Below are positions 1 through 6,838 of a stretch of 33,905 nucleotides of DNA, piece by piece; the stretch's first letter is position 1; every line of letters begins with the position of its first letter. The notes beneath the pieces are model-generated. The model saw only the letters and a program-made list of their open reading frames with translations, did not search any database and was not told the origin of the DNA. The translations under genes and the position numbers were made by a program. The stretch spans positions 1-33,905 of the forward strand of contig JAXHUH010000249.1 of assembly GCA_034211175.1 (NCBI GenBank), written 5' to 3'. The stretch is from JAXHUH01 sp034211175 (GTDB taxonomy: Bacteria; Actinomycetota; Acidimicrobiia; Acidimicrobiales; CAIXPF01).

Positions 1-111
1 GGAGCGGTCGGTGTTGGCGATGCGGGCCGCCTTCTCCTTGCTCGCGCCCTGCTCGCGCAGCGCTTCGTACTGCTCGTCGTCCTTGACCGACGGGCCGTGG
101 TCCTTCGCCAT
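1..111 (-). CDS. Small KDHGPSV-type conserved protein (3' end cut by window)
   Basis: The reverse strand encodes 37 residues before the window edge, starting MAKDHGPSVKDDEQYEAL and continuing with a REQGASKEKAARIAN stretch. It is charged and looks helical. Very small proteins with this start and a KEKAARIAN segment are widespread in bacteria; they are uncharacterised or loosely likened to Rho-termination-factor-type modules. An AGGAGG ribosome binding site lies a few bases before the ATG and fixes the start. The C-terminus is beyond base 1, so length and function cannot be given. Confidence 0.75.
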   Translation of the reverse strand, partial: MAKDHGPSVKDDEQYEALREQGASKEKAARIANTDRS

Positions 112-260
112 GGGTCCTCCTGGGCTCGGTGTGTTCTCGCGTCGGGTCCGTACCCCGTTGCGGGCCGGCCGCAACCGCGGCCGCGGCCCGTTGTCGAGAA
201 CCCGGCCTGCTCGGAGGAGCGGGCGGCGACCCCGGGGGCAGCCCCGGGGTCACGTTCGGA

Positions 261-680
261 TCAGGCCACGTCGCGGTCGGCGTCGGTGCCGGGGTGGGTG
301 CCGGTCGACGGAGCCGCCGTCGGGGGAACGTCGGCGTCGGTGCCGGAGGGGTCGTCGGCCGAGGGCGTCGGCGGCGTCGGGGGGACGTCGGCGTCGGCCG
401 GTGTGTACGGGGCCGGCGGTGTGTACGGGGCCGCGGTCGGCGCAGCGACGGCGCCGGCCTCGGGGACGATCAGCCAGGCGACGAGGTAGACGGCGATGCC
501 GCCGCCCCCGGCGAGGGCGAAGACCGCCATGGCCAGGCGGACGATGACGGGGTCGATGGCGAAGTACTCGCCGAGGCCGCCGCAGACCCCGCCCAACATG
601 CGGTCGGAGCGGCTGCGGGTGAGTCGGCGGGGCGGTGCGGTCGTGGGACCGGTGGTGGTGGTGTAGGGCTCGGAGGTCAT
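261..680 (-). CDS. PspC-domain membrane protein
   Basis: 139 residues. Residues about 18-68 form a PspC domain: an arginine-rich segment, the GGVCGGLGEYF motif, then one hydrophobic helix (LAMAVFALAGG to VYLVAWLIVPE). The family holds small inner-membrane proteins linked to envelope stress or to sensor-kinase control. The remaining ~70 residues are a Pro/Ala/Thr/Asp-rich tail with repeated DADVPPT and PYTP units, matched at DNA level by near-identical repeats around 318-339 and 376-397. I chose the ATG at 680, which keeps the usual short polar lead before the domain and has GGGAGG upstream. An in-frame start at 773 would add 31 unlikely residues. Function beyond the domain is unknown. Confidence 0.85.
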   Translation of the reverse strand: MTSEPYTTTTGPTTAPPRRLTRSRSDRMLGGVCGGLGEYFAIDPVIVRLAMAVFALAGGGGIAVYLVAWLIVPEAGAVAAPTAAPYTPPAPYTPADADVPPTPPTPSADDPSGTDADVPPTAAPSTGTHPGTDADRDVA

Positions 681-808
681 GGTCCGATCGTGCGCCTCCC
701 GGCCCGCCCGGTCGATCGGGAGTTCCCCGGATCCGCTGGTCAGGGGGGTGACGTGTCGCCGGGTCCGGGCCAACCCTGAGCCCGGCTCCGGGACGGTGCC
801 GAGGGCGT

Positions 809-1501
809 TCAGCCCGGTGCGAGCGCCCGTCGGGCCATCCGGGCGATCCGGGCCCGGTCGTAGCCGGCGGCGCGCAGGTGGCGGTACAGGTCGGCCCGCA
901 GCGCGGTGAGCAGCAGGTGGGCGGTGGCGTCGTGGTCGGCCACACCGTCGACGAGCTGGAGCTGGGCCCGCACGTAGGTGAGCCAGAAGCCGAACACGGC
1001 GTTGTCGTAGCGGCGCTCGGGCCCCTTCTCGCAGACGAGCAGCAGCTCGACGTTGCGGTCGAGGAACCCGACGTACGCATCGACGAACGCATCGAGCCGC
1101 TCGGTGGCCGCGGCGCCGGGCCCGAGCGGGGGCGGGCCGGTGAGCACGGCGTCCTGGAGCATGCGGGTCTCCTCGTCGAGCAACGCCATGGCGAGGCCGG
1201 CCTTGTCGCCGAACGCCCGGTAGACCGTGCCCTTGCCGACGCCGGCCTCCTCGGCGATCTCGTCCACCGCGAGGTCGTCGAGGCGGTGGTCACCGAGCAG
1301 GTGTCGAGTCGCCTCGATCAGCCGGGCCCGGTTGCGCTGCGCGTCCCGACGGCGGGCCGGTGGCCCGACGCGGCCGAGCTCGACGGGGATCGGTTCGGCC
1401 GATCGCCCGCCGCCGTCCGTGTCCTCGGGCCTCCCCGGCGACGAACCGGACCCTTGAGAACCGGACCGCGGTCCGCTAGCTTCCTCCACGTATCGGACCA
1501 T
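809..1501 (-). CDS. TetR/AcrR family transcriptional regulator
   Basis: 230 residues from the ATG at 1501. After a disordered, Gly/Ser/Pro-rich stretch of ~45 residues comes a typical TetR DNA-binding domain: RRRDAQRNRARLIEATRHLL, then AVDEIAEEAGVGKGTVYRAFGDKAGL as helix-turn-helix and helix 4. The rest is the helical ligand-binding domain, whose ligand cannot be read from sequence. The start is uncertain: the ATG lies inside the second of two palindromic operators, and the first operator lies inside the coding sequence if this start is right. In-frame upstream starts (GTG at 1522, 1597) have no better ribosome binding site. It is divergent from the gene at 1650 and probably represses that gene and itself. 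Family assignment is firm; the start is not. Confidence 0.85.
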   Translation of the reverse strand: MVRYVEEASGPRSGSQGSGSSPGRPEDTDGGGRSAEPIPVELGRVGPPARRRDAQRNRARLIEATRHLLGDHRLDDLAVDEIAEEAGVGKGTVYRAFGDKAGLAMALLDEETRMLQDAVLTGPPPLGPGAAATERLDAFVDAYVGFLDRNVELLLVCEKGPERRYDNAVFGFWLTYVRAQLQLVDGVADHDATAHLLLTALRADLYRHLRAAGYDRARIARMARRALAPG

Positions 1502-1507
1502 AGTCCG
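1454..1507 (+). promoter_or_regulatory. Promoter with two palindromic TetR-type operators
   Basis: A -35 like TTGAGA (1454-1459) and a -10 like TAGCTT (1477-1482) are separated by 17 bases on the plus strand. The spacer holds the perfect palindrome CGGACCGCGGTCCG (1462-1475). A second copy, CGGACCATAGTCCG (1494-1507), lies 32 bp further on centre to centre, about three helical turns. Both copies continue with CT on the same side. The arrangement is what is expected for cooperative binding by the adjacent TetR protein, with promoter occlusion. The binding itself is inferred. Confidence 0.75.
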
Positions 1508-1649
1508 CTTCGAGTCCGTCACCCCAGGGCCGCCCGGCCCCGGAGCATGCGGAGGACCGGTCGCCGAGGGGGAGGCCCGCTGTGCACCAGCCGTCACGAT
1601 CGTCCGCCGCCCGGCGACGATGGCCTCGTGGTGATGCCGGGCGGAGGCG

Positions 1650-2390
1650 ATGACCGGTCGGCTGGCGGCCGCCGGCGCCGGCTACGGCCCGACGCGCCTC
1701 GAGCTGCAACGCATCGCCACCCACGTCGTGGCCCGTGCCCGGCACGCGGCGACCGGCCGCTTCGGGCTGCGCGTGACCCCGGGCGGGTTCGGCACCCCGG
1801 CGTTCGGTGACGCGACCGAGGTCGTGCGGGTACGCCGGGACGCCCTCGTCCGCGAGGTCGCGCCGCCCGGCGGCGCCACGACCACCGCCCTCCCGCTGGC
1901 CGGCGCCACGCTCCAGCAGCTCGCGGTGGCCGCCGGGGTCACCCTCGACCCGATGTTCTCCGTCGGCGGGGACACGCCGGACCTCGGCGAGATCGGCCAG
2001 CCGGTCGCGCTCGATCCCGACGCCGTCGCCGTGGTGCTCGACTGGTTCGTGTTCGGTGGCGAGGTGCTCGACCGCGTGGTCACCGGGCTCGATGCGAGCG
2101 CCCGTCCGTCGGTCGTCCAGCTGTGGCCCGAGCACTTCGACCTCGGCGTCGACGTCGGCGTCGGCACCGAGCGGCGCGCCAACCTCGGCGCATCGGCGGG
2201 GGACGGCCCCGACGGTGCGCCGTACCTCTACGTCGGGCCCTGGGGTGAGGAGCGACCGGGCGATCCCGGCTACTGGAACGCATCGTTCGGTGCGGTGCTC
2301 GCCCATGCCGACCTGGTGGCGGCGGCCGACCCGGTGGAGGCCGGCGTGGCGTTCCTCCGACGCGGGATCGAGCTCCTGGTCTCGGGATGA
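1650..2390 (+). CDS. Conserved protein of unknown function
   Basis: 246 residues, no signal peptide and no membrane segment. I recognise no named domain. Notable segments are GRFGLRVTPGGFGTPAFG near residue 35, a central LDWFVFGGEVLD, and a C-terminal block VQLWPEHFDLGVDVG, GASAGD, PYLYVGPWGEE and YWNASFGA. The spacing of Trp, Glu, His and Asp residues suggests an enzyme or ligand-binding fold, but this is only an impression. ATG 1650 is the first start in frame after a stop at 1632, with GGCGGAGG just upstream at short spacing. It lies about 160 bases downstream of the operator-bearing promoter, so the divergent TetR probably controls it. Confidence 0.7.
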   Translation: MTGRLAAAGAGYGPTRLELQRIATHVVARARHAATGRFGLRVTPGGFGTPAFGDATEVVRVRRDALVREVAPPGGATTTALPLAGATLQQLAVAAGVTLDPMFSVGGDTPDLGEIGQPVALDPDAVAVVLDWFVFGGEVLDRVVTGLDASARPSVVQLWPEHFDLGVDVGVGTERRANLGASAGDGPDGAPYLYVGPWGEERPGDPGYWNASFGAVLAHADLVAAADPVEAGVAFLRRGIELLVSG

Positions 2391-2396
2391 GCCTCC

Positions 2397-2436
2397 GACG
2401 ACCTGACGACCTGACGACCTGACGACCCGATGACCC
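2397..2436. repeat. Tandem 8-bp repeat, five units
   Basis: Units of GACGACCT repeat three times exactly (2397-2420) and then as the variants GACGACCC and GATGACCC. The array lies between the stop of the unknown gene at 2390 and the next start at 2491. It is a simple-sequence array open to copy-number change; no function is evident. Confidence 0.85.
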
Positions 2437-2490
2437 GCGATCGGCCGGCCTACCCGGTCGATCGCTCGACGAGAGACGAGGCAGCAGCAC

Positions 2491-2907
2491 GTGAGCGAGA
2501 TGGACGACTTCAACGCGAAGATCATCGAGGAGTTCCGGGCCAACGATGGCAAGGTCGGCGGCCCGTTCGAGGGGGCGCCGATGCTGATCCTCCACACGAC
2601 CGGCGCGAAGAGCGGCGCCGAGCGCCTCAACCCGCTCGTCTACCAGCCCCTCGACGACGGCCGACAGGCGATCTTCGCCTCGGCCGCCGGCGCGCCGAAG
2701 CACCCGGCGTGGTTCCACAACCTCGTCGCCGGGCCCGACGTGACCATCGAGGTCGGCGCCGAGACGGTCCCGGTCCGCGCCCGGGTCACCGAGGGCGACG
2801 AGCGCGAGCAGATCTGGTCGCGGCAGAAGGCCGCCGCCGAGGCGTTCGCCGAGTACGAGGCGAAGACGACCCGGGAGATCCCGGTCATCGTGCTCGAGCC
2901 CCGCTGA
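2491..2907 (+). CDS. F420H2-dependent nitroreductase/quinone reductase family (DDN-like)
   Basis: 138 residues. It matches the small split-barrel deazaflavin-dependent reductases: ILHTTGAKSGAERLNPLVY around residues 32-51, then FASAAGAPKHPAWFHNLVA and VTIEVGAETVPVRAR. These carry the conserved Gly-Lys/Ser-Gly cofactor loop and the HPxWFHNL motif of the family. Members use reduced coenzyme F420 to reduce quinones, nitro compounds or other acceptors at or near the membrane; the substrate here is unknown. The start is GTG 2491; ATG 2500 is an alternative. Neither has a strong ribosome binding site. F420 use fits an actinomycete. Confidence 0.88.
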   Translation: MSEMDDFNAKIIEEFRANDGKVGGPFEGAPMLILHTTGAKSGAERLNPLVYQPLDDGRQAIFASAAGAPKHPAWFHNLVAGPDVTIEVGAETVPVRARVTEGDEREQIWSRQKAAAEAFAEYEAKTTREIPVIVLEPR

Positions 2908-2923
2908 CCCGAGGTGATCGACA

Positions 2924-2951
2924 GCTGCCGGGCGGGCGCCCGCCCGGCAGC
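2924..2951. terminator. 28-bp perfect palindrome between convergent genes
   Basis: The arms GCTGCCGGGCGGGC (2924-2937) and GCCCGCCCGGCAGC (2938-2951) are exact reverse complements without a spacer. The element sits between the reductase ending at 2907 and the amidohydrolase ending at 2966 on the other strand. It would form a very stable hairpin in either transcript, so a bidirectional terminator is the natural reading. No T-run follows, which is common in high-GC actinomycetes. Confidence 0.75.
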
Positions 2952-2965
2952 CGCGGTCCCGGCGC

Positions 2966-4123
2966 TCAGACGCCGAGCAGCTCCCGGTAGTTGGTCGAGT
3001 AGAAGCGGTCGCGCACGTCGTCGGGGGTGCCGTGGTCGTCGAACGACGCCTCGAATCGGCCGAGCGGGTCGCGGGTGCCCTCGGGGTGGGGGTAGTCGCT
3101 CGAGAACAGGTAGAGCTCGGGGCTCGTCATCTCCACCAGCCCGGCCACGTCCTCGCCGGGGAACGGGGTGACCCGCACCTGGCGGCTGAGGTACTCGGAC
3201 GGCTTCAGCTCGAGCTCACCGAGCAGGGGCTCGGTCTTCGAGAACGACTTCGCGGTGTAGTCGAGCCGGGCCATGAGCGACGGCACCCAGGCCGCACCCA
3301 GCTCCATCACGCCGACCCGCAGGTCGGGGTGACGGTCGAGCACGCCGTCGAGGATCATCGTGCTCAGGTAGATCTCGGCCTGGTGGGCCACGGCGGGCAG
3401 GTCCTTCGCCCGGATGCTCTCGCCGCCACCGTGGAGGTCGGTCGGGCGGGGCCGTCCGTTGCGGTGCCACGCGGAGGACACCCCCGCGCGCCCGCAGCCG
3501 ATGTGCATGACGATCGGGACGCCGGCCTCGGCGATCGCGGCCCAGATCGGCTCGTTGTCGACGTGGGACGGTGAGCGCCCCGCGGTCGGCCGACACGCGA
3601 CCCACAGGGCGCGACAGCCCAGGTCGATCGCCTCGGCCAGTGCCTCGCGGCTGCGCTCGGCGTCGTTGAGCGGCAGGAACGCCACCGGGCTGAGCCGGTC
3701 GTCGCCCTCGCAGAACGACGCCATCATCCGGTTGTGGGCGCTCGTGCCCCCGTAGACGAGGTCGAGGTCGTCGGCGAACGCGAACAGCCCCAGCGAGAAC
3801 GTGGAGAACACGAGCTGGGTGCGGAAGCCGAGCAGGTCGAGAGCCCGGGTCCGCTCGGTCGGGTCCATGGCGCCGAGGGCCATCCAGCCCTTGGCCGACG
3901 CGATGACGTCCTTCTCGAGCTCGGCGACCTTGGCGGCGTCGCCGATGCGCTGCTCGCCCTTCGCCACCGCCTTGCTCGCGCCCGCGCCGCCGGCGCCGAG
4001 CACCTTCTCCAGGTCGGGGAGCAGGCCCTTCGTCCGCTGGTCGGCGTGGCGGTGGAGCCAGTCGAGCCCCTCCATGATGTGGCTGTCGGCGTCGTGGATG
4101 ACCCGACCCTCGGCGTACGACAC
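2966..4123 (-). CDS. Amidohydrolase family protein (amidohydrolase-2, TIM-barrel metal hydrolase)
   Basis: 385 residues. It starts with IHDADSHIME, the N-terminal metal-site strand of the amidohydrolase-2 (ACMSD-like) group. Later motifs are GVPIVMHIGCG (metal-ligand His), the LRVGVMELGAAWVPSLMARLD block, and LYLFSSDYPHPEG near the end, which carries the conserved catalytic Asp. Members are decarboxylases or hydrolases acting on small organic acids and lactones; the substrate is not evident. A charged helical stretch (about residues 35-75) separates the first strand from the barrel. Start is GTG 4123, with GGGGGAG just upstream. It stands alone, convergent with the reductase at 2491. Confidence 0.88.
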   Translation of the reverse strand: MSYAEGRVIHDADSHIMEGLDWLHRHADQRTKGLLPDLEKVLGAGGAGASKAVAKGEQRIGDAAKVAELEKDVIASAKGWMALGAMDPTERTRALDLLGFRTQLVFSTFSLGLFAFADDLDLVYGGTSAHNRMMASFCEGDDRLSPVAFLPLNDAERSREALAEAIDLGCRALWVACRPTAGRSPSHVDNEPIWAAIAEAGVPIVMHIGCGRAGVSSAWHRNGRPRPTDLHGGGESIRAKDLPAVAHQAEIYLSTMILDGVLDRHPDLRVGVMELGAAWVPSLMARLDYTAKSFSKTEPLLGELELKPSEYLSRQVRVTPFPGEDVAGLVEMTSPELYLFSSDYPHPEGTRDPLGRFEASFDDHGTPDDVRDRFYSTNYRELLGV

Positions 4124-4243
4124 GGCTCCCCCTGTGCTGGTGGACGACGGCTGGAGAACGAAGATTATTCGCCTCCCATCACAGCACGGATCGGAGGTGC
4201 GGCGCCACGGGTCGGCGCCGCGCCTCCGATCGGGCCGTCGACG

Positions 4244-4531
4244 TCACAGGGCCGACATGCCGCCCTCGAGGTTGACGACGTCGCGAAACCCGGCCTCGAC
4301 CAGCATCTGGGCGGCGGTGGCCGACCGGTTCCCGCTGCGGCACACCAGGGCGACCGTCCGGGTGCGGTCGAGGCGACCGATCGACAGCGGCAGCTCGCCG
4401 AGAGGGATGTTGACCGCGCCGGCGAGCATGCCGTCGGCGACCTCGTCGGGCTCGCGCACGTCGACGAGCTGGGCGCCGCTGGCGACGAGGGTCCGGTGGT
4501 GGGCGATCGGGGTGCGCCGGAAGGCCGTCAT
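4244..4531 (-). CDS. Single-domain rhodanese
   Basis: 95 residues forming one rhodanese domain. QLVDVREPDEVADGMLAGAVNIPL gives the conserved Asp-Val-Arg and the Ala-x-Asn-Ile-Pro turn. The active-site loop is CRSGNRS with nucleophile Cys64. Such proteins carry persulfide sulfur between donor and acceptor. The ATG overlaps the stop of the upstream rhodanese/DUF2892 gene by 4 bases (ATGA), so the two are almost certainly co-translated. This is the second gene of the operon behind the 5201-5216 palindrome. Confidence 0.92.
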   Translation of the reverse strand: MTAFRRTPIAHHRTLVASGAQLVDVREPDEVADGMLAGAVNIPLGELPLSIGRLDRTRTVALVCRSGNRSATAAQMLVEAGFRDVVNLEGGMSAL

Positions 4532-5118
4532 CGGACCGCACCCCCGGCCGGGCCGAGCTCCATCTCGCGCAGCACCCCTTCGATGTCGCAGCGGGGGCCG
4601 CGGTTGTACGGGAGCCGGGACAGCGCCATTCCGAGGGCGCAGGTGTTGGTCACGGCCGAGAACGTGAGGCCGGCGGCGACGAACCCGGCGACGACGAGGG
4701 CCGGTGGGTAGACGAGGCTGGTCAGGATCGATGCCAGGCTGATGGCGCCGGCCACGCCCCGCACCTGGCGGTCCAGCGCCCAGCGCTCGCCCCGGCGCAC
4801 GACCTCGCCGCCGGCGGCCTCCCATGCCGGCACCCCGCCCCGCAGGACGTGGAGGTTGGTCTTGCCCTCGGCGTTGAGGCGCTCCTGGGCCCGCGACGCC
4901 CGCGCGCCCGACTGGCACACGAGGACGATCGGGTGCTCGACGTCGCCGAGGTCCCGGGCGTGCTCGCCGAGCAGGTCGAGGGGCACGTTGTAGGAGCCCC
5001 GGATGTGGGTGCTCTCGAACTCGCCCGGCGTGCGCACGTCGAGCACGCGCACGGCCGGGTCGGAGGCCACGAGCTGGCGCAGCTCGGCCGCGTCGATCGT
5101 GGCATCGGTGGGTTGCAT
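4528..5118 (-). CDS. Rhodanese / DUF2892 membrane fusion (YgaP-like)
   Basis: 196 residues. Residues about 8-105 are a rhodanese domain with VLDVRTPGEFESTHIRGSYNVPL and the active-site loop CQSGARA (Cys68). Residues about 115-175 form a DUF2892 unit with two hydrophobic segments (AISLASILTSLVYPPALVVAGFV and TFSAVTNTCALGMAL), so the rhodanese is held at the cytoplasmic face of the membrane. The same architecture is seen in E. coli YgaP, a membrane sulfurtransferase. It is the first gene of a two-gene operon and probably acts in sulfide/persulfide handling under a CsoR-family repressor. That last point rests on the operator-like palindrome upstream and is inference. Confidence 0.9.
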   Translation of the reverse strand: MQPTDATIDAAELRQLVASDPAVRVLDVRTPGEFESTHIRGSYNVPLDLLGEHARDLGDVEHPIVLVCQSGARASRAQERLNAEGKTNLHVLRGGVPAWEAAGGEVVRRGERWALDRQVRGVAGAISLASILTSLVYPPALVVAGFVAAGLTFSAVTNTCALGMALSRLPYNRGPRCDIEGVLREMELGPAGGAVR

Positions 5119-5183
5119 GGGGGGCGTCCTCCGCTCGTCGAGTGGATCCCGTCGACGGACCTCTGATAGATCCGAATGTCCGT

Positions 5184-5216
5184 ACTATACCAACGTCCGG
5201 ATACCCCATGGGGTAT
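5184..5216 (-). promoter_or_regulatory. CsoR/CstR-like palindromic operator and promoter of rhodanese operon
   Basis: ATACCCCATGGGGTAT (5201-5216) is a perfect 16-bp palindrome with the C-tract/G-tract and AT ends typical of CsoR-family sites, including persulfide-sensing CstR. On the minus strand a good -10, TATAGT, occupies 5189-5184, which puts the palindrome over the -35 region, as expected for repression. No CsoR-family gene lies in this window, so the regulator must be encoded elsewhere. Confidence 0.75.
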
Positions 5217-5376
5217 TCCCGATCACCGTTCCCCTCCACTGATCGGACCACAGAGCCCGCGCCGAGGTGGTGGAGTGAGCCCGGCGGATGAGCCGCGGCA
5301 GTAGGTTCCGGGAGATGGCGAGGGTCGATCACCGCCGGGGTGTCGCCGGCCGCGGCCAGGGCCGAACGGTCTGAGC

Positions 5377-6801
5377 GTGCGGGCCCACCTCGGCATCGAT
5401 CTCGGCACCAGCGGTCTCAAGGCCCTCGTCCTCGCCGGGGACGGGGCGGTCGTCGCCGAGGCCGAGTGTGCCTACGACCTCGACTCGCCCCGCGCCGGGT
5501 GGGCCGAGATCGACCCGGCGGTGTGGGAACGGGCGCTGTGGGACGCGACCGCGCAGCTCGGTGACGCGCTGGCCGCGGTCGAGCTCCGCTCCGTCGGCCT
5601 GTCCGGCCAGATGCACGCCGCCGTCCTCGTCGACGTCGAGGTCCGCCCGGTCCGCCCGGCGATCCTGTGGCCCGACACCCGGGCCGTCGACGTGCTCGAC
5701 GCCTGGCGCGCGCTGCCCGACGCCGCCCTCGCCGCGCTGGCGAGCCCGATCGTGGCCGGCATGACCGGCCCGGCGCTGCGGTGGGTCGCCGACCACGAGC
5801 CCGACACCTTCGGGCGTGCCGCGACCGTCCTCGGGGCCAAGGACCTGCTGCGCCACCGCCTCGTGCCGGTCGTCGCCACCGAGCGCAGCGACGCCTGCGC
5901 GACGTTGCTGTGGGACGTGCCCGCCGAGCGCTGGTCGGCCCCGGCCCTCGCCGCGGCGCAGCTCCCCGACGCGATGCTCCCGCCGCTCGTCGCCCCGGAC
6001 GCCGTGGTCGGCGTCACCGATGCGCTCGCCCGCCGGTCGCCGGGCGTGACGAGTGGGGTGCCGGTCGCCGCCGGTGGCGCGGACACGCCCCTCGCCCTCG
6101 CCGCCGTCCGGGCGATCGACGGGCCCGATCCCGCCGGCGTCGTCAACCTCGGCACCGGCGCGCAGGTCCTCGTTCCCGACGTGCGCGCCGACCACGTCCC
6201 GCCGACGGGTGGGCACGTCTACGCCGACACCGCCGACGGCTGGTACGCCATGGCCGCGCTCCGCAACGGCGGGCTCGCCCTGGAGTGGGCCCGGACCGTG
6301 CTCGGCCGCCCGTGGCGCGACTTCATCGACGCGGCGGCCGCGTCGCCCGCGGGTGCCCGGGGCGTGACGTTCCACCCGTTCCTCGGCGGCGAGCGCGGCG
6401 GTGTCGCCTCACCGACCAGCACCGGGGCGTGGACCGGGCTCACCCCCGACTGCGGCCCACCGGAGCTCGCCCGGGCCGCCATCGAGGGGGTGGTCTTCGC
6501 GGTGGCACACGTCGTGGCCGCCAACGTGCCACCGGGGCCGCTCCGCCTCGGCGGCGGGCTCGGCCGTGAGCCGCTGGTCCACACCCTGCTCGCCACGATC
6601 ACGGGACGGGCGGTGCAGCGCGTCGAGCTGCGCAGCGCGTCCGCCGTCGGCGCCGCGCTCCTCGGCGCGCGGGCCGTCGGTGACCGGGTGACACCACGGG
6701 CCGCGCTCGACGACGTCTCGCCGCTCGACGGGGCCCCGGCCGCCGTGGTGCAGGCCGCCTACGAGCGCTGGACCGATCGGCTGGCCGCGGCCGAGCGCTG
6801 A
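5377..6801 (+). CDS. xylB: FGGY-family carbohydrate kinase, xylulokinase-like
   Basis: 474 residues, usual for XylB. The N-terminal ATPase-fold domain opens GIDLGTSGLKALVL (phosphate 1 loop); SGQMH at 76-80 is the xylulokinase sugar-site motif; WPDTR at 98-102 follows. AAGGADTPLALAA carries the likely catalytic Asp236, NLGTGAQV the second phosphate loop, and LRLGGGLGREP the adenosine region. It would phosphorylate D-xylulose or a similar ketose to feed the pentose phosphate pathway. Start GTG 5377 leaves only three residues before the first strand, as in relatives. It is monocistronic and about 5 kb from the polyol module that could supply its substrate. Exact sugar specificity is uncertain. 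Confidence 0.87.
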   Translation: MRAHLGIDLGTSGLKALVLAGDGAVVAEAECAYDLDSPRAGWAEIDPAVWERALWDATAQLGDALAAVELRSVGLSGQMHAAVLVDVEVRPVRPAILWPDTRAVDVLDAWRALPDAALAALASPIVAGMTGPALRWVADHEPDTFGRAATVLGAKDLLRHRLVPVVATERSDACATLLWDVPAERWSAPALAAAQLPDAMLPPLVAPDAVVGVTDALARRSPGVTSGVPVAAGGADTPLALAAVRAIDGPDPAGVVNLGTGAQVLVPDVRADHVPPTGGHVYADTADGWYAMAALRNGGLALEWARTVLGRPWRDFIDAAAASPAGARGVTFHPFLGGERGGVASPTSTGAWTGLTPDCGPPELARAAIEGVVFAVAHVVAANVPPGPLRLGGGLGREPLVHTLLATITGRAVQRVELRSASAVGAALLGARAVGDRVTPRAALDDVSPLDGAPAAVVQAAYERWTDRLAAAER

Positions 6802-6838
6802 CGAAGCCGGGCGCCGCGGTCGGGCCGGGGCCCTCGCC

